Shown here one piece after another: positions 1-8,699 of a stretch of 64,000 bases of DNA. Under the pieces are notes generated by a model that saw only the letters and a list, made by a program, of their open reading frames with translations, did no database searches and was not told the origin of the DNA. This DNA comes from Candidatus Anammoxibacter sp. (lineage in GTDB: Bacteria > Planctomycetota > Brocadiia > Brocadiales > Anammoxibacteraceae). Both the position numbers and the translations under genes were made by a program. Location of the stretch: contig JAIQZQ010000005.1 of NCBI GenBank assembly GCA_021777105.1, positions 62,001 through 126,000 on the forward strand. The letters run 5' to 3'. The first letter of the stretch is position 1; each line of letters opens with the position of its first letter.

Positions 1-849
1 CTTTCTAAAGACGAAACAACTGTGCTTGACGTGCCGTACGATTACACCGACGAATCTGTCGCGTTTCTGGCTACCCAGCTGGAGGAATTCGCCGGTCGGC
101 TTGAAAAGACATTTTCTATTAAAATGGACAAAAACGCCCTTCGCAAATCAATTGAATGCTCAAACAGGACAAGGGAGTATATGATTGAGGTCAACCGGTT
201 AAGGGAACATCCGGCATCGCCGCTATCGGGAAGCGACGCCCTCGGCCTGATAGTTAACAGCCATTTGCTGTGCGGCTCAAAGGATGGCGAAGTTTTCTAT
301 AAAATGCTGGTTGACGACCTGAAAGAGAGGATAGAGACCGCCGAACGCAATAAAACACACCAAGTCGACAAAATCAAAATCCTTTGGCTTGAATTAAAAC
401 CATATTTTGATAGCGATCTATTGAGCAATCTTGAAAAAGAACATGATGTTAAAATTGTCTTTGAAGAGATAAATCACGTCTTTTGGGAAGAGATGGATCC
501 GGATAAACCTTATGAAAGCCTGGCCAGAAAAATGATCTCAAATCAAAACAACGGCCCGCTTGAAAACAGGATAGAAGGGATGAAGGAGCTGGCAAAACGG
601 TATCATGTAGACGCCGTTATCATGTTCGCTTCATGGGGCTGCCGTCGAAACGGCGCGGCAGTGCCGATCCTGAAAGATGAGTTTAATAAGGAAGGCATTC
701 CAATGCTCACTTTATACGGCGACTGCATTGACGACAGCGCTTATACCGAAGGCCAGTTTTCAACAAGAGTCGAAGGCTTTATTGAAATGATGCGCACTAA
801 GAAAAAGCAGCAAAAGCAGGAAAATCAACAAGCTCCTGTCTTAGTGTGA
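1..849 (+). CDS. 2-hydroxyacyl-CoA dehydratase subunit (HgdB/BcrB-like), 5' end outside the window
   Basis: The reading frame is open to the left window edge, so the true start lies outside and the first possible start seen (GTG at 22) is probably internal. The visible ~280 residues match the C-terminal two thirds of the D-component family of 2-hydroxyacyl-CoA dehydratases and benzoyl-CoA reductases, which hold a [4Fe-4S] cluster and act on acyl-CoA substrates. The recognisable signature is the final segment: a cysteine in SWGCRRNG, then GIPMLTLYGDCID, then a TRVEGFIEMM helix. The tail is Lys/Gln-rich. The partner subunit and ATP-dependent activator would be expected upstream, outside the window, so substrate cannot be inferred. 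It converges on the next gene across a hairpin repeat. Family call is good; exact function is unknown. Confidence 0.8.
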   Translation, partial: LSKDETTVLDVPYDYTDESVAFLATQLEEFAGRLEKTFSIKMDKNALRKSIECSNRTREYMIEVNRLREHPASPLSGSDALGLIVNSHLLCGSKDGEVFYKMLVDDLKERIETAERNKTHQVDKIKILWLELKPYFDSDLLSNLEKEHDVKIVFEEINHVFWEEMDPDKPYESLARKMISNQNNGPLENRIEGMKELAKRYHVDAVIMFASWGCRRNGAAVPILKDEFNKEGIPMLTLYGDCIDDSAYTEGQFSTRVEGFIEMMRTKKKQQKQENQQAPVLV

Positions 850-892
850 GTTTTAACTAATTTCCACAATTCTACAACCTAATAAATTCATA

Positions 893-932
893 TAGTGACA
901 CAGGCGCCCTGCCTGTGCCACTATAACTAATT
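893..932. repeat. CACAGGC hairpin repeat, copy 1; likely bidirectional terminator
   Basis: A near-perfect palindrome built on TAGTG-CACAGGC and GCCTGTG-CCACTA lies between two convergent genes. Related copies are at 25212, 46174 and 54949. Its place between convergent stops fits a two-way terminator, which is an inference. Confidence 0.7.
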
Positions 933-946
933 TTCCAAAACAAACC

Positions 947-2431
947 TCAATATTTGCGCAGCTCAATCGTATTAACTTTGCCCAACTCTTTCAACGGCTT
1001 GTCAAATTTTGACTCATCCCCAACCACCAATATCTTTGTTTTATCAGGATGCAGGTATTTCTTAGCCACCCCCAGTATATCCTTTTTTGTAATAGCCCGG
1101 ATGTTTTCAACATAAGTGTCAAGGTAATCATAAGGCAACCCGTCAAACTCAATGCTCACCATCTGCCCCACAATGCTTGCGCTGTTGGCAAAACGAAAGA
1201 CAAACTGGTTTATAATAGTGTCCTTTGCCCTGGTCAGCTCCTCATCGGTAATATGCTCGCTCGATATTTTCCTTATTTCATCAAGTATTAATGTTATCGC
1301 CTCTATAGTCGACTCCGACTTGGTCTGGCATGTCACATAAAAGAACCCAAGGTCTTTTTGCGTGTAAAAATCGCTATGCACCGAATAAGCCAACCCGCGC
1401 TCCCCGCGCACAACATTCGGTATCCTCGCCTTTAAACTTCCGCCCCCAAGCACATAGTTCATCAACATCACAGGGAAGTAGTCCTTGTTTTTACGCTCAA
1501 TGCCCAAATGCCCCATCACAATGTTTGATTGATTAACCTGTTTATACGCGTAATTAACTGTTTTATCAAAACTCTTTTTTACCTTTGCAACCTCCGGCGG
1601 CTTTTCATCGCTTTTAGCCCACTTGCCGAAAGCCTCGTTCAACTTCTTTACAATATCATCCTTTTTAAAATCGCCTGATATACCCATTATAATATTGTCC
1701 GGTCGGAAATACTTTTTGTAGAAAGCAATAATATCATCCCGCGTTATGCCCTGCACGGTTTCCAGCTCCCCCTCTATTTTCCTGCCGTAAGGATGATCGC
1801 CACCATAAATCATCTTGCGGTACTCCCTGAACACAATACTGCGCGGCGTGTCGTTTTCCCTGCGTAACGACTCAATCACCTCGTTTTTCCTTTTCTTAAT
1901 CTTATCCTCTTCAAATGCCGGGTTCATCAATATATCCGCAAATATCTTAAGCCCCTTGTCAATATCCTTCTTCATAACCGAAAGGCTTGCGCTGCCCGAT
2001 TCGCGCGAAACACCCGTCTCAACCGACGCCGCAATAAACTCAAGCTCCCGGTTTAATTTGTCGCTTGGCATTGAAGTCGTGCCCCCGCTTCGCAAGGTTT
2101 GCCCCACAAGACTTGCCAAACCCATCTTTTCCGCCGTATCGTAAACCGACCCAACCCTGATTGTGGCGTTAATGCGGAAAAGAGGCAGATTATGATCTTC
2201 CATCAGATACAAAATCATACCGTTATCCATCTCCACCTTCTCAGCCTTTGGCGGCGTAAACTCAAGCGGTTTAAACTTCATCTTTGCCACAATCCTGGCC
2301 CCCTCTGATTGCGGATCGCCGGAGTATTGTTGAGTTTTGGGTTTTATATGCTGCGCGGGCAAATAGCCGGCCCCAAACAGCAAAACGCAAATAGTCGCTG
2401 AAAATATTAAATAGAGTCTCGAAATCTTCAT
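947..2431 (-). CDS. M16 family peptidase-like protein, non-catalytic partner subunit
   Basis: This 494-residue exported protein has an N-terminal signal peptide (KISRLYLIFSATICVLLFGAGY). It has the two-half M16B fold, but the HxxEH zinc motif expected near residue 110 is absent (that position reads GLASLVGQTLRSGG). The second half keeps the GGGSLKARIPN-VRGERGLAYSV region, which supplies the Arg/Tyr pair that completes the active site in heterodimeric M16 peptidases. The gene lies 67 bp after the catalytic subunit on the same strand, so the pair probably forms a periplasmic heterodimer that degrades peptides. The reduced zinc site is the usual division of labour in this subfamily rather than damage. 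Confidence 0.88.
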   Translation of the reverse strand: MKISRLYLIFSATICVLLFGAGYLPAQHIKPKTQQYSGDPQSEGARIVAKMKFKPLEFTPPKAEKVEMDNGMILYLMEDHNLPLFRINATIRVGSVYDTAEKMGLASLVGQTLRSGGTTSMPSDKLNRELEFIAASVETGVSRESGSASLSVMKKDIDKGLKIFADILMNPAFEEDKIKKRKNEVIESLRRENDTPRSIVFREYRKMIYGGDHPYGRKIEGELETVQGITRDDIIAFYKKYFRPDNIIMGISGDFKKDDIVKKLNEAFGKWAKSDEKPPEVAKVKKSFDKTVNYAYKQVNQSNIVMGHLGIERKNKDYFPVMLMNYVLGGGSLKARIPNVVRGERGLAYSVHSDFYTQKDLGFFYVTCQTKSESTIEAITLILDEIRKISSEHITDEELTRAKDTIINQFVFRFANSASIVGQMVSIEFDGLPYDYLDTYVENIRAITKKDILGVAKKYLHPDKTKILVVGDESKFDKPLKELGKVNTIELRKY

Positions 2432-2498
2432 TTTATCCCTTCCTGTTATGTTTCTTTAATCTTTGTTAAAAATTGTCCTAAACGCGTCCGTCCCCGGC

Positions 2499-4001
2499 CT
2501 ATGCCCCCTCTTTTTTCTCCAATATCCCCACCGTCCGGTTGCTCTTTGTAAAATACTTCTTTGCCACCCTCATAATATCATCTTTAGTCACAGCCAAAGT
2601 CTTATCCACATACGAATTAATATATCTCCAATTGTATATAGACTCAAAATGCGCAATCGTGCTTGCCAACCCTGAGTTCGACTCCATGCTCCTTACAAAA
2701 TCAGCTGAAATCTGATTTTTTATTTTCTGTAGTTCCCAGTCCGTCACAGGGTTTGTCTTAAGTTTTTCAATCTCATCGTAAATAGCTTTCTCAACCTCTT
2801 CCGCAGTGTGAGGCTGCCTTGGAGTGGCAAAAAAGATAAAATTGCCCGGATATTTATACGGCCCGCTGTAAGCGTTGGCAGACACCGCAATATGTTTTTC
2901 GTCAATCAGGCTCTTATACAACCTTGAAGTGCGGCCCCTTGAAAGAATTGCCTCAATAACATCCATCGCATACTGGTCCGGTTCTCCAACAGCCGGAACA
3001 TGGTATGCAATCGCAATCTGCGGGCTCGCGTCATATTCCACATACAACCTCTTCTCTCCCAACTGCGGAGGCTCCACCGTCTCCACCGGCGGCGGAGGCG
3101 ATTGGCTCTGAGCGTCGCCGAAATATTTATCTATTAATTTAATAGTCTCATCCGTGTCAACATCGCCCACAACAATAATCACGGCGTTGTTCGGGCAATA
3201 ATATTTCTTAAAATACGCGGCCGTCGACATCCTGGTCAACTTCTCAATATCCGACATCCAGCCTATAATAGGCCATTTATAAGGGTGCGCGCTAAACGAA
3301 ACCGCCGACAACTGCTCAAAAAGCCTGCCCGAAGGACTGTTGTCCGTGCGCAATCGCCTCTCTTCCATAACAACATCCCGTTCCGAATAAAACTCCCTCA
3401 ACACCATATTCTTCATCCTGTCCGACTCAATAAACGCCCACAACTCCATCTTGTTTGCCGGCAGGTTGCAATAATAAGTCGTAGTATCCTTGCTCGTTGA
3501 AGCGTTCAGCCCGCTGGCCCCGTGTGTTGGATATATCGACCATATCTCGTCCGATATTGACAACTCCTTCAACTTTGCCCTTACCTCGGCCAACTCCTTT
3601 TCAAACTTGCCTACTTTTTCAAGTGTTTCCTTGGAAGCCTCCTCCTTTTTAAGTATAGTAAGCAATTCCAGAAGCTCATCCTCTTTATCCAAAAGCGGCT
3701 TCTCGCTCTTGTAATCTCTGGTTCCAAAAATCTCCGACCCCTTAAACATCAGATGCTCAAAAAGGTGAGATACCCCGGTTATCCCCGTCCGCTCGTTTGC
3801 CGACCCAACCTTGTAAATTATCCTAAGCGACACAATCGGCGCCCCGCGCTTCTCCAATATCAACGCCTTTAAACCATTTTTAAAAACATGCTCATTCACA
3901 TTAAGCTTAAACTCATCCGAAGCATGCCCACCACCAACCGCAAACATATGCGTCAAAATCGCAAAAACCAACACAAAACCAACCATCTTTAACAACTTCA
4001 T
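2499..4001 (-). CDS. M16 family zinc peptidase, catalytic subunit
   Basis: Secreted insulinase-family peptidase of about 500 residues. The inverted zinc motif HLFEH sits in GVSHLFEHLMFKGSE, and the downstream glutamate lies in ERDVVMEERRLR. A coiled, Glu/Lys-rich insert of about 60 residues follows the motif. I place the start at 4001 because a GGAGGGG Shine-Dalgarno lies just upstream of that ATG and gives the signal peptide MKLLKMVGFVLVFAILTHMF; a TTG further upstream (4022) is less likely. It is the first gene of a two-gene operon with the non-catalytic partner. The likely role is periplasmic peptide or protein turnover. Confidence 0.9.
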   Translation of the reverse strand: MKLLKMVGFVLVFAILTHMFAVGGGHASDEFKLNVNEHVFKNGLKALILEKRGAPIVSLRIIYKVGSANERTGITGVSHLFEHLMFKGSEIFGTRDYKSEKPLLDKEDELLELLTILKKEEASKETLEKVGKFEKELAEVRAKLKELSISDEIWSIYPTHGASGLNASTSKDTTTYYCNLPANKMELWAFIESDRMKNMVLREFYSERDVVMEERRLRTDNSPSGRLFEQLSAVSFSAHPYKWPIIGWMSDIEKLTRMSTAAYFKKYYCPNNAVIIVVGDVDTDETIKLIDKYFGDAQSQSPPPPVETVEPPQLGEKRLYVEYDASPQIAIAYHVPAVGEPDQYAMDVIEAILSRGRTSRLYKSLIDEKHIAVSANAYSGPYKYPGNFIFFATPRQPHTAEEVEKAIYDEIEKLKTNPVTDWELQKIKNQISADFVRSMESNSGLASTIAHFESIYNWRYINSYVDKTLAVTKDDIMRVAKKYFTKSNRTVGILEKKEGA

Positions 4002-4022
4002 ATAAACCCCTCCACAAATCAA

Positions 4023-4422
4023 AAAAACTAAAACAGTTAATTAAATTTCAAATATTTTAAGCCGCACATTATACATTTTTATCCCTATTACTGCAAAATT
4101 AATCAAACGCATAGGACGCGAAGCGCAGAGAGAAAAGCGCGAAGCGCAAAGGGTAAAAGGTAAAAGGGCGCATAGAGCAAGCGTGAAAAAAGCAAAAACT
4201 ACCAACCACTCATATAAAAAGAGGGGTGGCCGCTGAATGGCGGACGGGGTGTGTAAATCACGCTGAATAGATACAAACGATGTGTATAAACCTTAGCTTT
4301 TTAGAGAGGATATTAAATCGGATTCATTTATTATAAGTTTACAAAATCGCAGGCGAAAAAGTAACAGATTAAGTCTGTCACTAGGTTTTCCTTCTAGTTC
4401 AGTATAACGCCGCGCTGAAGAA
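4023..4422. other. Intergenic region with a dispersed repeat
   Basis: No convincing gene. It holds low-complexity GAAGCGCAGAG-type sequence near 4120-4170 and, at about 4213-4280, a copy of an AAAAAGAGGGGTGGC element shared with 31856-31915. The rest shows nothing I recognise. Confidence 0.6.
4213..4280 (+). repeat. AGAGGGGTGGC element, copy 1
   Basis: The segment ATAAAAAGAGGGGTGGC, then GGCGGA, GTGTGTAA and AATAGATA matches 31858-31915 in the same order with small changes. Copy 2 has an extra inverted left arm. The function is unknown. Confidence 0.65.
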
Positions 4423-5031
4423 TTATGATTTAAAAAGTGAATCCGCTATATATTTTGTCCACGGAACCAGTCCCTCATAAATTTTTGCAATCTTTCCATC
4501 CGTTACTCTAAAAATTAGCCGTGAATCAGTGTTTGTCTTCGTGTTATCATAAAAATATGCGCGATCAACCAATTGCAACGCTTTAATGCATTTTTCAAGT
4601 GACAGGTAGTACCTTTTAATAATCTTGCCAATTGGGACATCATGCCCTCCTTCCATTACGCGCATAGCAACCCTTTTAGCATTGATTGACGGATCGTCCG
4701 TGCATATAAAAAATAAGCGCACAAAAAAACCAGCGGCTTTAGCCTTTTTAACAAACTCTACTTTTTCACATGTTGAAAATACGGATTCCACGGCCATGTC
4801 ATTCCGGCTGGAAAGACAATCTTCACGGAGCTGTTTTGCGTGGTTTGCCGCCCTTATTACCGCATCCTCAGAATTCCAATCGCCAAAATCCCGCTGGGCA
4901 ATAAGATCAGGATTAATATAGACGCAACCGTCCATCCATTCATGTCTTAATAATTTATCGGTAATCGTGGTTTTACCAGAACCGTTTGGTCCGGCTACGA
5001 TAATAAGTCTTGGTTTTTGCGTGGCGTTCAT
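4423..5031 (-). CDS. Zeta-toxin-like P-loop kinase
   Basis: A 202-residue P-loop protein of the zeta toxin/COG4185 type. It has Walker A GPNGSGKTT (about residues 14-22), the INPDLIA motif, ESVFS after the second strand, and RVMEGGHDVP typical of the family lid region. Zeta toxins phosphorylate UDP-N-acetylglucosamine; related chromosomal proteins may have other small substrates, so the target is open. It overlaps the upstream 62-residue gene by 4 bp (ATGA), the usual layout of an antitoxin-toxin operon. All core motifs are present. Confidence 0.85.
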   Translation of the reverse strand: MNATQKPRLIIVAGPNGSGKTTITDKLLRHEWMDGCVYINPDLIAQRDFGDWNSEDAVIRAANHAKQLREDCLSSRNDMAVESVFSTCEKVEFVKKAKAAGFFVRLFFICTDDPSINAKRVAMRVMEGGHDVPIGKIIKRYYLSLEKCIKALQLVDRAYFYDNTKTNTDSRLIFRVTDGKIAKIYEGLVPWTKYIADSLFKS

Positions 5032-5216
5032 GATGGTTTTTGATTTTGCAGGTCAGCCATAGCTCGCGCGGCGCAATCCTTGAGTTTTTGGTAATGCGCG
5101 TCCATGGTTTTTTTGTATCTTGCGCGAGCGTCCTCGCCGGCCAGCTTTATTAATTCGGCAAGATGCTCCTCGCCCGGTTCTTTATCATTTTCGTTATGTT
5201 CTAATTCTTTATTCAT
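5028..5216 (-). CDS. Small acidic protein, probable antitoxin partner of the zeta-like kinase
   Basis: A 62-residue helical, charged protein with no family I can name. Its stop overlaps the start of the zeta-like gene by 4 bp, so the two are translationally coupled. Small helical proteins in this position before COG4185 kinases are usually cognate antitoxins. The antitoxin role is inferred from position and size only. Confidence 0.6.
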   Translation of the reverse strand: MNKELEHNENDKEPGEEHLAELIKLAGEDARARYKKTMDAHYQKLKDCAARAMADLQNQKPS

Positions 5217-5247
5217 TGCTTAATTATATCAGTGAAGATGATTAGGG

Positions 5248-5424
5248 TCACTTAAAAAAAGTGGGGAATGCATGTATTATTTCTTTCCGAGCCATAACAG
5301 GGAATGACGTTTTCCCGTTTGTGAATTTTCCGCTATGTTTACCACCGGCTTTAGAATCGTACTCAATGCCGTAAACTTTTTACATTCTAATAACTTTTCG
5401 CAACTCCTGCGCTTTAGGCGTAAG
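5248..5424 (-). pseudogene. Decayed HicA-like toxin
   Basis: One reading frame on the minus strand gives PKAQELRKVIRM, an in-frame TAA, then KVYGIEYDSKAGGKHSGKF and TNGKTSFPVMARKEI, ending at TGA 5248. The layout (ELxK helix, GIE strand, G-rich turn with KF, then SFPV and KEI) resembles the HicA mRNA interferase fold. There is no usable start, and one stop splits it. It lies just downstream of an orphan HicB-like gene, the usual hicB-hicA order. This is a weak, short match. Confidence 0.45.
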
Positions 5425-5527
5425 TTACATCTTCAATTTTATTGTTCTTAAACAAAAATACGTTTTCCATGATATCTGAAGACTCGTTTTGCAATTCCAG
5501 CTCTCTATACACTTTCCAAAAGCGCTC

Positions 5528-5761
5528 TTAATCAGGATCAACCAATTTGTCTAAAGCTTCAGTTTTAACAGCGTAATCAATATAGTCCTTAATGCTGTCA
5601 CTAAGCGAATCCAACGCCTCCCGCTCGTTATCCCCATGACTTGAAGCTGAAAAATCAAGGCGCCTGGCTACAACAACATTGTCTTCTTCCGTAACCAATA
5701 TGTGTAAATGCAGTTTCGGCGCATTTGCTATATTGCCGTATAATGCTCTCAATGGTTTCAT
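5528..5761 (-). CDS. HicB-like antitoxin (orphan)
   Basis: A 77-residue protein with the HicB partial RNase H fold pattern: LHLHILVTEEDNVVVARRLDFSASSHGDNEREALDSLSDSI corresponds to the strand-strand-helix core (vvArcldf, then EAL...L...I). It lacks an obvious C-terminal DNA-binding domain. The HicA gene that should follow appears to be the stop-interrupted frame at 5248-5424, so the antitoxin may now be orphaned. A second, intact HicBA pair lies at 62.1-62.6 kb. Confidence 0.6.
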   Translation of the reverse strand: MKPLRALYGNIANAPKLHLHILVTEEDNVVVARRLDFSASSHGDNEREALDSLSDSIKDYIDYAVKTEALDKLVDPD

Positions 5762-6060
5762 CTAAACACCTCCGTAACGTTATTTATTGACACAGCCTTA
5801 GCAAAATTAACTAATTCAATCTTAGAGAAAATACATTTATGCCTTCAGGCTGTCTTGCCGGAACAGGCTAATTTTAAACTATTTGTAAAATATGCTCAAA
5901 TCAAAAAAACAACATCGATTTTTTTGTGTTTTTTTCGCGCCTTTTCGTGGAAAGGCTTTTACTTTTCTTCTTTTGGTAAACTGAGCGCCGGATACTGAAT
6001 TTATTAACCACTCCATGAACGGTTACCGGCGTACCCACACGAATACCGGTTTTTTCATTT

Positions 6061-6340
6061 TTTGCCTTTTATTTGCCAACCGCCAACCGGCAACAGCCAA
6101 TTGGTATTTGCCATCCGCGTTCAAAGCTTTTACCGCTTTCTAAATATATAACTTTCAAAAACGCACAGCGGTCGCGTCCAGCAGTTTTAAATCAAATATC
6201 ACTTCAATAAACGGATAACGGCTTTTTCATAATTTGCCTTTTATTTGTCAACCGCCAACCGGGAACAGCCAACTGGTATTTGTCATCAGTGTTCCATGCT
6301 TTTGCTGCTTGCCAAATATACAATCATTCCATAAACGTAA
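6061..6340. repeat. Degenerate tandem duplication, period about 172 bp
   Basis: The string TTTGCCTTTTATTTG-CAACCGCCAACCGG-AACAGCCAA-TGGTATTTG begins at 6061 and again at 6233, followed by similar but diverged text including GCTTTT-C-GCTT and AAATATA. The repeat has no coding signal. Confidence 0.6.
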
Positions 6341-6530
6341 ACCGGGCAACGGACACGAATAACGACTTTGTTCCGTTTTATGTCACGCATTTATAAATTT
6401 ATTGCAAGTAATTGTGACAACTATAACTGCTATGATATTAAGTGTTTACAACTAATTAAATGATCTGTTTGACAACGGCCATCAAAAACACCAAAATTGC
6501 CACCATCGATAATAAAACCTGCGCATAATT

Positions 6531-6726
6531 TGATTGATTCTTAACGCCCTCAACTAACCCCTCCGATCAAGGGAAAGAGAAATAATTGATATATTTATTT
6601 CATTACAGCCCCCATCAGGTGATATTTTTTTAAGGTTGCGGTTCGGTTATAACCAAAACCTGCCTAAAAAAACAAATCCTCCTCCCCTTAGTGGGAGGGG
6701 TTAGGGGAGGGGGTATTTAAAATCGA
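6531..6726 (+). repeat. ~195-bp G-rich inverted-end element, copy A
   Basis: The left end (TGATTGATTCTTAACGCCCT then CTAACCCCTCC) and right end (GGGAGGGGTTAGGGGAGG, then GGTATTTAAAATCG) match copies at 28881-29074 (inverted) and 60978-61170. The left arm is the most decayed of the three. The right end carries a hairpin CCCCT-AGTG-GGAGGGG and a run of four G-tracts. Confidence 0.8.
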
Positions 6727-6893
6727 TAAATTTGGGCTGTATTTTAAATAGGATTAAAAATAGAAAACCAAGCGCTTCGATTAAACCGGAAAAAACGAGC
6801 CCTGAGGGGAGAATTATCCTCGTAAGGGGCAAAGAAAGGAGTAAGGGGGATTCGAATAAAAATATACCGCATATCACTTTTGAAATTTTAACA

Positions 6894-7853
6894 ATGACAA
6901 TCAGCGAAACAATAAAACAGTTTTTAAACCACTGCCGTTATAGCAAGAATTTATCAGCCCACACAATTAAAGCCTACTCAATCGACTTTAAGAAATTCAT
7001 GAATTTCTCCGCCTCAAAAAAGCATATCTCCGAATGCGATGTAATATTTCTCAGAACATACACACGCCACCTTTTTAAAGAGTGCAATCTCAAAGAGACA
7101 AGCATAAAACGCCGCATTGCAAGCCTGAAAGTGATGTTCAGATGGCTGGAACTAAACGACATTATTGAAATAAACCCGTTTCACCGGCTTGACACACAAA
7201 TAAGGCTGCCGAAACGCCTGCCAAGGGGGCTAACGCGCAGAGAGATAAGAACGGTTATCAAAACCGCAATCAAGGATGTCGGCGTTAACAGCGCAAAAAT
7301 ATACAAAAACAAAGGCTTATTAACTATAAAAAAAGTTAAATTTAGCAACCTGACCACATTAATAGCCATCGAACTCCTGTTTTCCACCGGAATCAGGGTT
7401 GGAGAATTGGTAAACATAACCCTGAACGATATAAACCTCAAAGATCACACAATCTCAATCGTAGGCAAAGGCGACCGCGAACGACGCGTTTTTATCCCAG
7501 GCGATGAAATACGAAATCTAATAGAAACATATATAAACACCCGCGAATTAAAAGAACCTGAAACAAACCATCTCCTAATAAACAGCAGAAACCAACCCGC
7601 ATCCACCCAATACATCAGAAAACTCATCCGCTTAAACGGCGAAACCGCCAACCTCCCCCAACGCCTCACCCCCCACATGTTCCGCCACTCCACAGCCACC
7701 CACCTACTGGAATCAGGAGTAGACATCCGCAAAGTCCAAAAACTCCTCGGCCACCAAAGCATAACCACCACCCAAATCTACACCCACGTCTCCGATTCCA
7801 GCCTCAAAGCAACCATCTTCGCCTCACATCCAAGAAATAATATTTTCGGATAA
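6894..7853 (+). CDS. Tyrosine recombinase/integrase, XerC/XerD type
   Basis: A 319-residue site-specific recombinase. The N-terminal SAM-like DNA-binding domain (residues ~1-90) has the typical SAHTIKAYSIDFKKF. The catalytic domain shows all six residues: Arg in STGIRVGEL, Lys in GKGDRERR, the HMFRHS box, His in LLGHQS, and the nucleophilic Tyr in TTQIYTHV. I choose ATG 6894 because translation from there starts the canonical N-terminus; the open frame upstream (to 6732) only reads through a repeat. It may be a chromosomal dimer-resolution enzyme or the integrase of the adjacent AT-rich island. The last ~200 bp show a strong excess of C at third codon positions. Confidence 0.88.
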   Translation: MTISETIKQFLNHCRYSKNLSAHTIKAYSIDFKKFMNFSASKKHISECDVIFLRTYTRHLFKECNLKETSIKRRIASLKVMFRWLELNDIIEINPFHRLDTQIRLPKRLPRGLTRREIRTVIKTAIKDVGVNSAKIYKNKGLLTIKKVKFSNLTTLIAIELLFSTGIRVGELVNITLNDINLKDHTISIVGKGDRERRVFIPGDEIRNLIETYINTRELKEPETNHLLINSRNQPASTQYIRKLIRLNGETANLPQRLTPHMFRHSTATHLLESGVDIRKVQKLLGHQSITTTQIYTHVSDSSLKATIFASHPRNNIFG

Positions 7854-7907
7854 AAAGAGGGATAACTAATAATTATCCAATCAAGTTTATAGTATTAAAC
7901 TAAAAAC

Positions 7908-8699
7908 ATGTTTCAATTTGGAAAAACTATAACTATAGTTGGTATTTTTGATCCCCTTTCGGCCTTGTTGGCTCAAAATCAAAAAGCTTCTGCTGTCTGG
8001 CTAAGCAGTTATTCGTATAGCGCTGCACAAGGATATCCAGACTTAGGGCTTCTTCCTTTGTCATCAGACACTACAGTAATTAGCCGAATACAGCGCAGGA
8101 TTGAAATTCCATTATTTGTTGATATCGACAACGGGTTAGGAGGTATAGAACAAGCATTTATCTTATCGCAAGAATTGTTTAGACAAGGGGTAGCCGGGGT
8201 TTGCATTGAGGATAAATTATCCCCAAAGTCCTCAAGCCTTTATAAAAATCCACAAAACCTTATGCCATTAGATCTTTATTTAGACTTAATTCAGAAAATC
8301 AAAAAATTACTACCGCAATTACTATTATTAGCAAGGGTAGAAGGATTGGTAAATGGATATTCCATAAAAGAAATTAATAACCGTATTCAAAAGTACCATG
8401 CTGCAGGAGCTGACTGTGTAGTAATACATAATACTTCTTCTTCTATTGATAAATTAGTAGAACTTATAAACCTTAATCCAGATATCCCTTTTGGTATAAT
8501 TCCAACTACTTATATGGAGTCGTTGGTCAAATTAAAGCAAAAAAACATTGTACTTAAGATTTTTGCTAACCAACTTTTACGTCGAATGGTCAAGTCTATT
8601 GAAGAAATAATAATTGATCTCAACAAAGACCCACTAATAGTCGAAAATAAAATAGTTTCAGTTCAACATCTTAACAAAATCATCATCAAAAATGTTTGA
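7908..8699 (+). CDS. pepM: Phosphoenolpyruvate phosphomutase-like enzyme
   Basis: A 263-residue TIM-barrel protein of the isocitrate lyase/PEP mutase superfamily. GIFDPLSALLAQ matches the N-terminal substrate loop, VDIDNGLGG holds the metal-binding aspartates (about D72, D74), and EDKLSPKSSS (from residue 101) matches the PEP mutase signature EDKxxPKxNS. These motifs separate it from isocitrate and methylisocitrate lyases. The enzyme would convert PEP to phosphonopyruvate, the entry step to C-P compounds. It overlaps the next gene by 8 bp, and that gene pair encodes the decarboxylase that pulls the unfavourable equilibrium. The DNA is clearly AT-richer than the rest of the window. Confidence 0.82.
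   Translation: MFQFGKTITIVGIFDPLSALLAQNQKASAVWLSSYSYSAAQGYPDLGLLPLSSDTTVISRIQRRIEIPLFVDIDNGLGGIEQAFILSQELFRQGVAGVCIEDKLSPKSSSLYKNPQNLMPLDLYLDLIQKIKKLLPQLLLLARVEGLVNGYSIKEINNRIQKYHAAGADCVVIHNTSSSIDKLVELINLNPDIPFGIIPTTYMESLVKLKQKNIVLKIFANQLLRRMVKSIEEIIIDLNKDPLIVENKIVSVQHLNKIIIKNV

Larger units (their letters stand above)
5762..6893. other. Long intergenic region with a degenerate tandem repeat and a mobile-type element
   Basis: No gene is supported across 1.1 kb. It contains two diverged copies of a block about 172 bp apart (6061 and 6233) and the first copy of the ~195-bp G-rich inverted-end element (6531-6726). The frame upstream of the recombinase start stays open through the end of this element by chance. 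Confidence 0.6.

Noticed and set aside
5248-5400. Resemblance of GIEYDSKAGGKHSGKF to a CAP-Gly motif
   Set aside because: A eukaryotic domain is implausible here; position after a HicB gene makes a HicA remnant the better reading.
6732-6893. N-terminal extension of the recombinase
   Set aside because: It reads through the end of a repeat element, and a normal N-terminus begins at ATG 6894.
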